From Planctomycetes bacterium GWF2_41_51 (GTDB lineage Bacteria; Planctomycetota; Phycisphaerae; Sedimentisphaerales; UBA12454): 64,000 nucleotides of DNA. Where the stretch lies: NCBI GenBank assembly GCA_001825665.1, contig MHXZ01000087.1:1-64000 (forward strand), in the 5' to 3' direction. Under the pieces are notes generated by a model. The model worked only from the letters and a program-made list of their open reading frames with translations, made no database searches and was not told the DNA's origin. Below are positions 10,225-19,206 of the stretch, in pieces. The position numbers and the translations under genes are program-made. Positions within the stretch are counted from its first letter, which is position 1, and each line of letters starts with the position of its first letter.

Positions 10225-11022
10225 ATGTTGAAGAAGAAATTGTTTATGATGGTTGTTGGAATCGTAATTGCGGGGTATGCTAATGCCAGTATTATTTATA
10301 CCGATGATTTTACCGGTACGGATGGTACTTCTCTGACTGCATATAATTCTGACTGGACAATTGTTGGTGGTAAGGCTCAATTGGAAAATAATGTTTTGAA
10401 TCTTGGTACACAAATAACCGGCGATGATGCTGATAACAATGTCCTTTTTACACCTGCCGGCAGCAACACATGGGAGAACTATACTGTAAGCGTTGATATT
10501 TTAAGCACAAGAAATTTTGCGACAAGCAGCAGTTCAACACTTTATACCGGAATAATTCTTTACGCTGCCGCTGAAACTGAACAAACAGATAGGTTATGGG
10601 GTTATCAGGTTAGGCTGCTGGATAAGACAGGTACTTCGCAAGCCAGACTTTACATTGGTAAAAGAACAGATGGGGGTGGAGCATGGGACCTTGGCTATAT
10701 AAATTTGCCAGGTTGGGCTGTCAATACATGGTTTAACCTCGAAGCTTCCATTGCGACAAACTCCGATCATAGTGTTTCCATTTCCGCTGCCATGAGAGAC
10801 ATTAATGGAAATGTTATTGGTGAAGTATTTGCTGTTGACGATGGCAGCCTTGGCGGCAGAGTGTTAGAAGCTAATACTTTTGGTTTTAACAGTGCTATGA
10901 GTTACAGTGCTGCCGATTATCATACAGAATTTGATAATCTTGAAGTGACGGTTATTCCTGAACCGGCAACAATTGGGCTTTTAGTTATGGGTTCAGCGCT
11001 GTTGCTTAGGAAAAAAAGATAA
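10225..11022 (+). CDS. PEP-CTERM-anchored ConA-like protein
   Basis: The product has 265 residues. I start it at ATG 10225 (MLKKKLFMMVV signal peptide) because GGAGG lies at 10212-10216; an upstream TTG would put that site inside the gene. The mature region is a single ConA-like module (DDFTGTDGTSL...FDNLEV). The end reads VIPEPATIGLLVMG then a hydrophobic stretch and RKKR, a complete PEP-CTERM sorting signal. The module is closely similar to the C-terminal module of the protein encoded at 21926-23965, so the same domain appears either sorted by itself or fused to a glycosidase-like barrel. A rho-independent terminator follows. Confidence 0.85.
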   Translation: MLKKKLFMMVVGIVIAGYANASIIYTDDFTGTDGTSLTAYNSDWTIVGGKAQLENNVLNLGTQITGDDADNNVLFTPAGSNTWENYTVSVDILSTRNFATSSSSTLYTGIILYAAAETEQTDRLWGYQVRLLDKTGTSQARLYIGKRTDGGGAWDLGYINLPGWAVNTWFNLEASIATNSDHSVSISAAMRDINGNVIGEVFAVDDGSLGGRVLEANTFGFNSAMSYSAADYHTEFDNLEVTVIPEPATIGLLVMGSALLLRKKR

Positions 11023-11038
11023 AAATATGGTTTACTTG

Positions 11039-11074
11039 TTCCCCGAGTTGGGGGCTCGGGGAATAATTTTTTTT
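11039..11074 (+). terminator. rho-independent terminator
   Basis: The arms TTCCCCGAG (11039-11047) and CTCGGGGAA (11055-11063) pair perfectly around a 7-base loop and are followed by eight T residues ending at 11074. It closes the operon of secreted ConA-like proteins. Confidence 0.9.
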
Positions 11075-11099
11075 AAAAACTTTTAAAAGGATCGCTAAA

Positions 11100-11885
11100 A
11101 TGAGGCGTAAAATAACAAAAAACTGTGACGCATTTACATTGGTTGAACTTCTTGTCGTTATTTCGATTATAGCTGTTCTTTTGGCAGTCCTTATGCCGGC
11201 ACTTAGTAAGGCCAGAGAATCAGCTAAAGGCGTTATTTGTGGAACCAGATTAAAGAATGTTGGACTTGCATTGGAATTCTATTCTAAAGATTGGGATGGA
11301 CATATTATGCCATATTATAGACCGAGCGAGCCAACTGGTATAGGCAGGTATTGGATAGGCAAGCTTTTGAAATATTTTCCGACACAAAAAATGGCTTCTT
11401 CGGATTCTGGAACACTTACAACAGAGATTGTTTTTTGTCCTTCATTCGAGCCTTTTGATATAGGAAAAGCAGAATCATGGGCAAAATGCTATGGTATGCG
11501 GCTTTGGGGCATTGACATTGATCGTGTTCCCCCAGGAACTTGGACTGAATATCAGAAATATCAGAAGACCCTTAATGTCAGAGCTACTCCAGCCGAGTTT
11601 TTCCTGGTAGCTGACAGTGTAAGAATATATACAAAAACTGGTGCAACACCAACTCAAAACTTCGCTATTTATAATGCTGCTCACATTGTTGATACTGATA
11701 TTTATGTTCATGTCAGACACGGTCGAGGAGTAGCTAATACTTTATTTATGGATCTTCATGTTGGACCGAAGGATAAAAACTACTTTAATAAACTGCATGT
11801 AACCCAAAAATCTTATTTCTTGCGTGGGGAGAAAGTATATGCCTGGACCAAAAAAGATGGGTTACGTCCCAAAGAACCAGATTAA
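11100..11885 (+). CDS. prepilin-type N-terminal domain protein (pseudopilin-like)
   Basis: The 261-residue protein opens with a prepilin cleavage/methylation segment ([20 protein letters not shown]), with the +5 Glu, then ARESAKG and a variable C-terminal domain ending with [18 protein letters not shown]. This layout (short basic leader, pilin helix, then a domain with a late HG...N-FMDLHV motif) is abundant in Planctomycetota and Lentisphaerae and is usually annotated as a type II secretion G-like or DUF1559-type protein. No pilus or secretion genes are adjacent; it lies between the terminator and the esterase. Function in the locus is unknown; it could be a surface or secretion-associated component. 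Confidence 0.8.
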   Translation: MRRKITKNCDAFTLVELLVVISIIAVLLAVLMPALSKARESAKGVICGTRLKNVGLALEFYSKDWDGHIMPYYRPSEPTGIGRYWIGKLLKYFPTQKMASSDSGTLTTEIVFCPSFEPFDIGKAESWAKCYGMRLWGIDIDRVPPGTWTEYQKYQKTLNVRATPAEFFLVADSVRIYTKTGATPTQNFAIYNAAHIVDTDIYVHVRHGRGVANTLFMDLHVGPKDKNYFNKLHVTQKSYFLRGEKVYAWTKKDGLRPKEPD

Positions 11886-12029
11886 GTATGCATATTTTTG
11901 TCTATACAATTAAGGTATAAAAAATATTATCATTACCGAAGACCTAAACGCAGCAACTTGCGATCAAATATAACAGCATTGTTAGGTGTTTAAGGTTTTC
12001 AAATAGCGGTGAAATTTCCCCATTTAGCT

Positions 12030-12073
12030 TTAAGCCGGATTCGATAACGAATTTATCGTTACATCTATTGCGA
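12030..12073 (+). promoter_or_regulatory. possible degenerate fifth copy of the 44-bp element
   Basis: The AGCCG block (12033-12037) and the TATTGC block (12066-12071) stand at the spacing found in copies A-D, with AATTT matching copy D between them, but the TATAAT part is absent. An overlapping inverted repeat TAACGA/TCGTTA (12045-12061) is also present. It ends 18 bp before the esterase start. This is a weak call. Confidence 0.3.
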
Positions 12074-12091
12074 TATAGGACAAGTATTAAT

Positions 12092-13657
12092 ATGTTCAGT
12101 AAGATGCTTTGGTTTACAACATTTATTTTATTTGCGTCCATAGCAAATGCAGAAATAAAGTTACCTGCGATCATTTCAGACAATATGGTTCTTCAAGCTG
12201 ATTTCAATGCGCCAATATGGGGTATTGCTGCCCCTGAAAATAAAATTGCAGTAAATTGTTCATGGGACGATGAAAAATATATTACCGATGCGGACGCTAA
12301 TGGAAAATGGATGATAAGGATAAAAACTCCTAAAAGCAGTGGTATATGCAATATAACCATAGCTTGCGGGCAGGAAAGTAGGACCATTAAGAATATTCTC
12401 ATAGGTCAAGTCTGGCTATGTTCCGGGCAATCGAATATGCAGTGGCCGGTTAAGGATTCAAAAGATGCTGAAAAAGAAATCTTGGAAGCTAATTGGCCTG
12501 ATATTCGTTTATTTACAGTGCAAAGAAAATCTTCACCTATTCCACTTGAGGATACTATTGGAAAATGGGTTATTTGCAGCCCGGAAAATGTCTCTGAATT
12601 CAGTGCGGTCGGTTATTTTTTTGGCAGAGAAATTCATAAAAAAATAAATGCACCCCTCGGTCTTATCAATGCCTCATTTGGCGGTACACCTGCACAATCC
12701 TGGACACGAAAAGAAATTTTAACTGAAGATATTGATTTGAATTGGTATTGGCAGCGTGACAAAAAGATTCTTGCTGATAAAGAAAAATTTCAAATAGAAT
12801 ATGATCAGAGAATAAAAGAATGGGAAAAAGCAAAAGAAGCTGCTAAGGATGCCGGCAAAGAACTTCCGAAACAACCACGTTTGCCAAATGAATTAAACGA
12901 TAAGAACAGGTCTTCGATGTTGTATAATGCAATGATTCATCCGCTAATTCCTTTTGCAATAAAAGGTGTTATCTGGTATCAGGCCGAGTCAAATGTGGGC
13001 GATGCCGTTTTATATCGGAAGTTATTTCCTGCGATGATTAAGAATTGGAGAGAAGACTTCAACCAAGGTGATTTTCCCTTTTATTATGTTCAGCTTGCGG
13101 GTTTTGGAAAACATATGAAGAAAACCTCTTTAGGCAAGCCTGATTTGACGGTCCCACCTGATTCAAACCGACCTTTGCTTCGAGAAGCTCAGCTTAAGAC
13201 GCTATCCCTACCGAATACAGGTATGGTTGTTACCATAGATATCGGCGATGTTAACAACATTCATCCGAAAAACAAACAGGATGTAGGGAAACGTTTGGCA
13301 TTGTGGGCCTTGGCGAAGGATTACGGCTTTATGGATATTGTTTATTCGGGGCCGTTATATAAAAATATAAAAATAGAAGGCGATAAAGCGAGAATCTCGT
13401 TCGAGCATACCTGTTCAGGTCTTATGGTAAAAGGAGATTCGATTAAAGGTTTCGCAATTGCCGGAGCGGATAAAAAATTCGTCTGGGCAAATGCGAAAAT
13501 TGACGGCGATACAGTTTTAGTTTGGTCGGAACAGGTCAAAAAGCCGGTAGCAGTCCGATATGGTTGGGCAGACTGGATTGACTGTAATCTTTATAACAAA
13601 GCCGGGTTACCAACATCACCTTTCAGGACAGATGAATTTTCTAACATGGCAGAATAG
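12092..13657 (+). CDS. sialate O-acetylesterase family (SASA) carbohydrate esterase
   Basis: The 521-residue secreted enzyme has a signal peptide (MFSKMLWFTTFILFASIANA). I chose ATG 12092 over an upstream TTG because AGGA precedes it and the leader starts there. SGNH-hydrolase features are clear: the nucleophile Ser114 in CSGQSNMQWPV, the oxyanion segment SFGGTPAQSWT, GVIWYQAESNVGD, and the His of DVNNIHPKNK. Family members remove O-acetyl groups from sugars such as sialic acid, xylan or pectin decorations; here it probably deacetylates glycan side groups. Downstream are 212 bp and then the C45-type hydrolase. Confidence 0.9.
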   Translation: MFSKMLWFTTFILFASIANAEIKLPAIISDNMVLQADFNAPIWGIAAPENKIAVNCSWDDEKYITDADANGKWMIRIKTPKSSGICNITIACGQESRTIKNILIGQVWLCSGQSNMQWPVKDSKDAEKEILEANWPDIRLFTVQRKSSPIPLEDTIGKWVICSPENVSEFSAVGYFFGREIHKKINAPLGLINASFGGTPAQSWTRKEILTEDIDLNWYWQRDKKILADKEKFQIEYDQRIKEWEKAKEAAKDAGKELPKQPRLPNELNDKNRSSMLYNAMIHPLIPFAIKGVIWYQAESNVGDAVLYRKLFPAMIKNWREDFNQGDFPFYYVQLAGFGKHMKKTSLGKPDLTVPPDSNRPLLREAQLKTLSLPNTGMVVTIDIGDVNNIHPKNKQDVGKRLALWALAKDYGFMDIVYSGPLYKNIKIEGDKARISFEHTCSGLMVKGDSIKGFAIAGADKKFVWANAKIDGDTVLVWSEQVKKPVAVRYGWADWIDCNLYNKAGLPTSPFRTDEFSNMAE

Positions 13658-13869
13658 TCAACCGTGTGTGAGAACAACATTAGCGCATCTGGCTCTTCTG
13701 CGGCTTCGTAATGGGTTTATCAATTCAAGACTTTTATTTTATCCAGTTCTGCTTTAAATTCCTTCCAACCTTGCTTTTCAGTAGAGAACAGTTATAAATA
13801 CAATAAAACATTGTTGTTGTTTAAATCTTTGTTTGATAATTCAATATTTTAATTGAAGAAAGCTGTAAT

Positions 13870-15021
13870 ATGCGAAAATTGCTTCAAGTTTCAGTTCTGT
13901 TTCTTTTCTTAGCAACTAATGTTCTTGCAGAAAATTCTCAATTACCGCATATAAAAGTTCTTGCAAAAGAAGGAAAAGGATATTTGCTCGATGTTGATGG
14001 TGGACTTGTACTAATTGTACGCGGCACATTTTACGAAATGGGCTATCAGCATGGCAAACTTCTGGCAAAAGACATAAATGAAATGCATAAAATCGTGTTG
14101 AACACCGCGTTTATAGCAGATATTGCAAAGCAGAAAGTGAACAGTCTCGGCAAGGCACTTCAGATGTCAGAAAAGTATATACCAGCTCGTTATGAAGAAG
14201 AAATGAAAGGTATGGCTGATGGAGCACATTTGCCATTTGAACAAGTGCGTGCTGCAAACATCTTTCCGGAGCAATTTCATTGTAGCGGATTTGCATTATT
14301 CGGGAAGGCAACTAAAAATGGACAATTACTGCATGGTCGAGTTCTTGATTATATAACAGAAATCGGTTTGCAGCGACATGCTTTATTAACAGTTTGCCAG
14401 CCTGAAGGCTTTAATAGTTTCGTAACAGTAGGTTTTAGTGGTTTTATTGGTTCTGTAACTGGTATGAATAACAAACAGATTGCAATTGGAGAAATGGGCG
14501 GCAAAGGTGAAGGACAATGGGAAGGTATGCCAATGTCATTTCTTGTAAGAAAAACTCTTGAAGAAGCAAATTCATTGCAGCAGGCAGTTGATATATTTAA
14601 AAATACGCCTCGAACTTGTGAATATTATTATGTCATTTCAGACGGCAAAATTCCTGACGCAAGAGGTCTTGCCTGCACACCGAAAACTTTTGACATTGTT
14701 GAGCCTAATCAGTTTAATGCCAAGCTCAATAAGCCTGTTGTCGATGCTTTACTTCTTAGCGTAGGAAAGCGGTATGATGAACTCGTCACACGAGTAAAAA
14801 ACAATTATGGCACAATTGATGATAAAATAGCAATGGAAATGATGACAAGGCCTGTTGCAATGAAGTCTAATTTGCATGATGCTCTTTTTGCGCCATCAAG
14901 TTTACAATTATGGGTAGCAAACGCTGCCGATCCGAATAATGGTAAATATCAGGCCTGCTATCAGAAATATTATCATTATGATTTGAAAGAACTCTTAAAT
15001 TTCACTGACAAAGACCAATAA
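13870..15021 (+). CDS. C45-family autoproteolytic acyltransferase/hydrolase-like protein
   Basis: The 383-residue product has a signal peptide (MRKLLQVSVLFLFLATNVLA) and belongs to the peptidase C45 / acyl-CoA:6-aminopenicillanate acyltransferase-like Ntn-hydrolase family. Supporting motifs are GTFYEMGYQHGKLL near residue 52, FHCSGFALFG with the likely autoprocessing nucleophile Cys138, GRVLDY, and GMNNKQIAIGEMGG. Enzymes of this family hydrolyse or transfer amide-linked acyl groups. A secreted C45 enzyme next to a sugar esterase could remove N-acyl groups from a glycan or a peptide, but that is inference. No stronger substrate evidence is visible. Confidence 0.8.
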   Translation: MRKLLQVSVLFLFLATNVLAENSQLPHIKVLAKEGKGYLLDVDGGLVLIVRGTFYEMGYQHGKLLAKDINEMHKIVLNTAFIADIAKQKVNSLGKALQMSEKYIPARYEEEMKGMADGAHLPFEQVRAANIFPEQFHCSGFALFGKATKNGQLLHGRVLDYITEIGLQRHALLTVCQPEGFNSFVTVGFSGFIGSVTGMNNKQIAIGEMGGKGEGQWEGMPMSFLVRKTLEEANSLQQAVDIFKNTPRTCEYYYVISDGKIPDARGLACTPKTFDIVEPNQFNAKLNKPVVDALLLSVGKRYDELVTRVKNNYGTIDDKIAMEMMTRPVAMKSNLHDALFAPSSLQLWVANAADPNNGKYQACYQKYYHYDLKELLNFTDKDQ

Positions 15022-15227
15022 TATTGTAATTGAAAGAGATGGTGACATTTTTCAGAAGTTGATTCATCTTTTTAATAATTTCCTGCTCTGCTTTTGTTCT
15101 ACGTTTCATTTTTTGGCTCCTAAATAAATAAAGATTTTCAACTTATTTACAGAGCTATTTACTTCCAAAGGCTATTCATATGAAGAGCTTGGAAAAAGCG
15201 AAAATCCTTGCACTACGTCTAATGCGG

Positions 15228-17966
15228 TTACAATTGTGCATTTGGATCAAAAGCTTTATCGGTATTTATTTGATTCAGAGATGAATATTGTTTAAGAAAG
15301 GCGGCTTTGAGTTTGTCTAATGTAATCGTTATCGCAGGCTGAACGGTGCTTTGTTGACAATGGTTAATTATTTGAGAGAAAAGCCATTTACTTGCGGGTT
15401 CATCGGTATTCATATTTAGTGTACAGACAGTTAGCCTGCCTTTATTTGCGGCGAATTCAAAAAGACATGTTTGCTTGAAAACATTTTTATATGAACTGAC
15501 AACCTCAATGATTGGTTCGAAAGGCAGGGAGATTTCATTGAACACGACAGCACATCCATTTTCAAGCAATGATGCAAACTGCCAGTCACAAAAACCCTGA
15601 TGAGGAAAATCAGAAAAGATTGGGTGGTCATAAACAACGGTAGCGATATTGCCGGCAGGTCTGCCGCATATCGCCATTTGGAACGATGTAGGCAAAGTAG
15701 GAAGGTTAGCTGGGCCAATCAACAATACGCTTGCACCTTCTGATAATTTGTTAATTATATCAGAATTGATTTCATTTGTTATTATTAAATCGCTTGTATC
15801 AAGCTTTGGAATATCCGGGAAAAGCCAAAAGTTCCAATCATTAGATAGTATCCTATCTTGTGCTGTTAATGTAAGCTTTAAAACAACAGAAACAGGTTTG
15901 TCAATTAATGGAACAACAAATTCAATCTGAGATATTTTATTTACAGTTCCCAATTCAGATTCAATCGTTGCAGAGCCCGAAGCTAAAATATTTTTATTAT
16001 TTAATAATTCCCAATGTAATTTCGAACGATTCCAGGATTCTGCGCTGTAGTTTGAAAGATAAACATCAAAATTGTATTTTTTGCCTGTATGTAAATTGCG
16101 ATTTTCAGGTTCATCGAGTAAAAGTACATCTGCGCCGTTAAACGAACAAATGTGCTCAGGAGTGAAAGAATGTTTAAGCTGATAAAATTCATTCATAAGA
16201 CCGCAAGCATATCCGCTTCTGTGCCAATGATGATCAATAGCTCCGAGGAAATCATAACCGCTTAAGTATGAACATTTGCGAGCTTTTTCAATAACGTATT
16301 TTGTTAAACTATGCATCCATTTGCAAGAATTTTGATAATATAACTGTGCTTTCGTTAAAACCTGCTGCTTGCTTAAATAATTCCTGCACCCGGAAATCAA
16401 ATCGGTATTGATACGTGAATTTTGATAATTGTCTTCTAAGGATAAATCAAGATAACTTCCGAAAATGCCTAACTCATGACCCAACAAAGGTTTCTTATAA
16501 TGAGCCATAAATTGATTTAATTTTTTCCATTTGCCGTGCAGAGAAGAATATGACAAAAACCCCCAACTATAATGCCCGAGTACATCTGAAAATAATTTTA
16601 ACTTATTCAGACGAGTTGGGTTATGTTTGAAAGGAAAATTTACAATAGGAGAACCTAAATCTAATTCGTTCCAACTGTATTCTATTCCGCGAAGCGCTTC
16701 CTGTGGATTAAAGATTGCATCAGGTATAAGTTTTTTTTGGACATTCGCTAAATGTGATAATTGTTCAATCTTATTTTCATCAATCAATTCTTCATTACCA
16801 GCACAATAAATTATAACCGAAGGATGTTTGCGGCATTTTATCAATATGGCTTGCCATTCAGATGCAGTAAAGCCAGCGGGGGGTTCAACCTGAATTAGCA
16901 TGCCTGTTTCATCGGCGGCATCAAGGTATTCTTCAGGCGGAACCCAGGTGTGAAATCTTAACCAGTTAAAACCAAGCTGTTTCAATTTTATTAAATTTGT
17001 TTTATATTCCTGAAAATCAATATGAGGTGTGCAGGTTAATGGGAAATAGCAATGTTCGGTTGCGCCTCTAAGATAGAGAGGTTTTTTATTAAGAAGCAAA
17101 TGTGTAGAATCGACTTCAATCGTACGCAGTCCAAAATGATTCATGTATGTATCAACTATTTTTCCATCATTTATTAAATTTATCTCGATATCATATAGTA
17201 CAGGATTAAAATCAGACCATTCCTTTAATTCTAAAGAATCTGAAAACCATTGGGATGATGAATCTTCAACTGGAACAGAGCCTTGTTTAATTATATTGCC
17301 AGAATCTTTTTCACGAATCAACCATTCAATCATATAGTTGCATTTTGCTGAAACTCGAAATTCAAGATTCCAACAAAGTTGGTTATGTGAGTTGCGCAAT
17401 ATATAAACATTAGATATTTGAGCAGAAGAAGTAAGCTTAATTGAAACGTTCCTATAAATGCCGCCGGATTTTCCTGCATATCCGCGGATATCACAACCAA
17501 TTACATTATCGCGATGATTCGAAACGGCAATTATTATTTCATTTGTTCCTGGTTTTAGCAGACTCTCTATTGAAAATTCAAATGGAGTGGAATGCCCTAC
17601 ATGAGTTCCTAAAAATGAGCGATTAATCCATACGGATGCCTGAAGTCGTACGCCGCCGATGCGAAGTGTTGCAATTACATCGTTCAAAATCGCAGGAAGT
17701 GTAAATGTTTTTTTATACCAACCTGTGCCAATTAAATAAGGAAGTGAAGCATCGGGCGGAAATTCCATTTGCATCGGAAACGTTGGCGGCGAATAATCGG
17801 GATTGATTTGTAAATTGCTGAAATTTGCAAAATTCTGTTTGTGATCATCCCAAATAGCGGGGACGGGCATTTCTGATATAAAAGCTTCTTCTGAGGGAAT
17901 AACGCTATTTTGATTTGGACTATAAGCAAATGCCCAAACACCATTTAATTGAATGTCATTAAGCAT
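15228..17966 (-). CDS. GH2 family glycoside hydrolase
   Basis: The product has 912 residues from ATG 17966, which overlaps the upstream stop by 8 nt (ATGCTTAA) and indicates translational coupling; a longer frame reaching 18080 would overlap by 122 bp and is less likely. Domain order: jelly-roll sugar-binding domain (about 75-180), immunoglobulin-like domain (about 185-285), TIM barrel (about 290-560), then beta-rich C-terminal domains. The acid/base Glu392 lies in YCAGNEEL and the nucleophile Glu498 in LLGHELGIF, both classic GH2 positions. No signal peptide is seen, so it should act on imported oligosaccharides. Specificity (galactosidase, glucuronidase, mannosidase) is not determined. Copy B of the 44-bp element drives the operon. 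Confidence 0.88.
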   Translation of the reverse strand: MLNDIQLNGVWAFAYSPNQNSVIPSEEAFISEMPVPAIWDDHKQNFANFSNLQINPDYSPPTFPMQMEFPPDASLPYLIGTGWYKKTFTLPAILNDVIATLRIGGVRLQASVWINRSFLGTHVGHSTPFEFSIESLLKPGTNEIIIAVSNHRDNVIGCDIRGYAGKSGGIYRNVSIKLTSSAQISNVYILRNSHNQLCWNLEFRVSAKCNYMIEWLIREKDSGNIIKQGSVPVEDSSSQWFSDSLELKEWSDFNPVLYDIEINLINDGKIVDTYMNHFGLRTIEVDSTHLLLNKKPLYLRGATEHCYFPLTCTPHIDFQEYKTNLIKLKQLGFNWLRFHTWVPPEEYLDAADETGMLIQVEPPAGFTASEWQAILIKCRKHPSVIIYCAGNEELIDENKIEQLSHLANVQKKLIPDAIFNPQEALRGIEYSWNELDLGSPIVNFPFKHNPTRLNKLKLFSDVLGHYSWGFLSYSSLHGKWKKLNQFMAHYKKPLLGHELGIFGSYLDLSLEDNYQNSRINTDLISGCRNYLSKQQVLTKAQLYYQNSCKWMHSLTKYVIEKARKCSYLSGYDFLGAIDHHWHRSGYACGLMNEFYQLKHSFTPEHICSFNGADVLLLDEPENRNLHTGKKYNFDVYLSNYSAESWNRSKLHWELLNNKNILASGSATIESELGTVNKISQIEFVVPLIDKPVSVVLKLTLTAQDRILSNDWNFWLFPDIPKLDTSDLIITNEINSDIINKLSEGASVLLIGPANLPTLPTSFQMAICGRPAGNIATVVYDHPIFSDFPHQGFCDWQFASLLENGCAVVFNEISLPFEPIIEVVSSYKNVFKQTCLFEFAANKGRLTVCTLNMNTDEPASKWLFSQIINHCQQSTVQPAITITLDKLKAAFLKQYSSLNQINTDKAFDPNAQL

Positions 17967-19089
17967 GTGGATTAAAGCCTTTATTCCATCCTTTACCTCC
18001 ATGCCAGATTTCAAAAAGATGATTTTCTCCGCGCATCGGCGAGGGCGGGGCATCCTTAAGGATTTCGATGCACATAGCAATTGTCATAATCCTGGCATAA
18101 GTATCCCAAATGCTGCCTTCATTTGACTTAAATGCTGCTGCCTGTGTTGACCAGAAACGCAATTGGTCAATACGACTGTCTGAAAAAGAACCATCTGCCT
18201 GTTTGTTTACCATAATTGCATCAAGTACTTTTTTGCTGCATTCTTTTATTTGCTGTTGCTTTTCAGGCAATAGAAAATATCCATTTGAGATTATAACCAT
18301 CGCATCGAAGTCAAGGCATTGGCTGCCGCCTTTGCCAACCTCGTAATCGAACAAGCCATCGGATTGCTGGAGTGCGAGTGTATTATCGATAATCTGCTCG
18401 AAATAGTTAATTGGCCTGTTGTATGCCAAATATAGAGGGTAGAGGTGCATTGCCCCGGCCATAGCACATCTAATGTCGTCGTTTGGACCAAACCAAAAGC
18501 CGGTAGCAGGATCTTGTTTTTTGTCTAAATAATCAAATAGAAATTGAATTGCTTCAGAGGCTTGTTCATCCTGAAAATGACGAAATTGAAGGTCGAGCAG
18601 CACACCCATATCCATTATCCAATTACCTGCGGCCCAAAACCCTCCAGTCCAATTCTGACTCCAAAGCTCTTGCATCCATTTTTGCATTGAATCTCGCGAT
18701 TTGAAAGATTCGACAAATTTAATAGGTCTTTTGAGTTTGCCTCCCAATGCTTCAATTGCCCATGAGCAATGACGCGTTCGATGTGCCAGCAAAGCCCACA
18801 AAGGCTGTTTTTGTGTTGGATTAGCAATGTCAATTTTGTCTTCAAACAAACCATCATCTCTCTGGAACGATGATATATGATTTATCCATTTATCCCGATC
18901 AGTGTCGATAATCTTCAGTGCATCAAGAAACTGAAGCAGCAGCACGGCTGTCGCAGTGCCCATCGCGATAGGCTGTTCGGCGGCTTTGGAAACGCGAATC
19001 TCCCATTGATTTCCGGTTGAAAGACTTGAAATATATTTTATTGCGCCTTTACGGCCATTTTCCCAAATATTTTCGTAATCAAGTAGCAC
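17959..19089 (-). CDS. alpha/alpha-toroid protein of unknown function
   Basis: The 376-residue product starts at GTG 19089 with GGAAAAGA upstream. Its repeated helical pattern with GLFEDK, GGFWAAGNW, GFWFGPND, GLFDYEVG and ADGSFSDS motifs resembles prenyltransferase/squalene-cyclase-type or six-hairpin alpha/alpha toroids. I do not recognise a named family and no catalytic acid pair can be assigned safely. It has no signal peptide. The gene is first in an operon with the GH2 enzyme, with an 8-nt coupled overlap, and starts 33 bp after element B. A cytoplasmic glycan-processing role (hydrolase, epimerase or lyase on an alpha/alpha barrel) is likely by context but unproven. Confidence 0.7.
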   Translation of the reverse strand: MLLDYENIWENGRKGAIKYISSLSTGNQWEIRVSKAAEQPIAMGTATAVLLLQFLDALKIIDTDRDKWINHISSFQRDDGLFEDKIDIANPTQKQPLWALLAHRTRHCSWAIEALGGKLKRPIKFVESFKSRDSMQKWMQELWSQNWTGGFWAAGNWIMDMGVLLDLQFRHFQDEQASEAIQFLFDYLDKKQDPATGFWFGPNDDIRCAMAGAMHLYPLYLAYNRPINYFEQIIDNTLALQQSDGLFDYEVGKGGSQCLDFDAMVIISNGYFLLPEKQQQIKECSKKVLDAIMVNKQADGSFSDSRIDQLRFWSTQAAAFKSNEGSIWDTYARIMTIAMCIEILKDAPPSPMRGENHLFEIWHGGKGWNKGFNPHA

Positions 19090-19121
19090 GGCATCTTTTC
19101 CAAAAACAATAATATTTTTTG

Positions 19122-19165
19122 TTGCGATTACACATCAAAGCGATTATATTGATTATACGGCTAAT
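19122..19165 (-). promoter_or_regulatory. 44-bp shared promoter/operator element, copy B
   Basis: Read on the minus strand it begins ATTAGCCGTATAATCAATAT and ends GCAA at positions 41-44. Identity with copy A extends outward (TTTACATA before it, CAAAAA after it). It lies between the divergent toroid/GH2 operon and the second LacI gene, pointing toward the operon whose start codon is 33 bp away. The internal TATAAT could serve as a -10. Confidence 0.8.
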
Positions 19166-19206
19166 TTAATATGTAAAATACAATTTGTAAAGAGCAATTC
19201 AGAAAA

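Noticed and set aside
15002-15109. 35-codon minus-strand frame (MKRRTKAEQEIIKKMNQLL...) with GGAG upstream
   Set aside because: It overlaps the end of the C45 gene, is very short, and I recognise no family. It could be a relic of a small DNA-binding protein, but the evidence is too thin.
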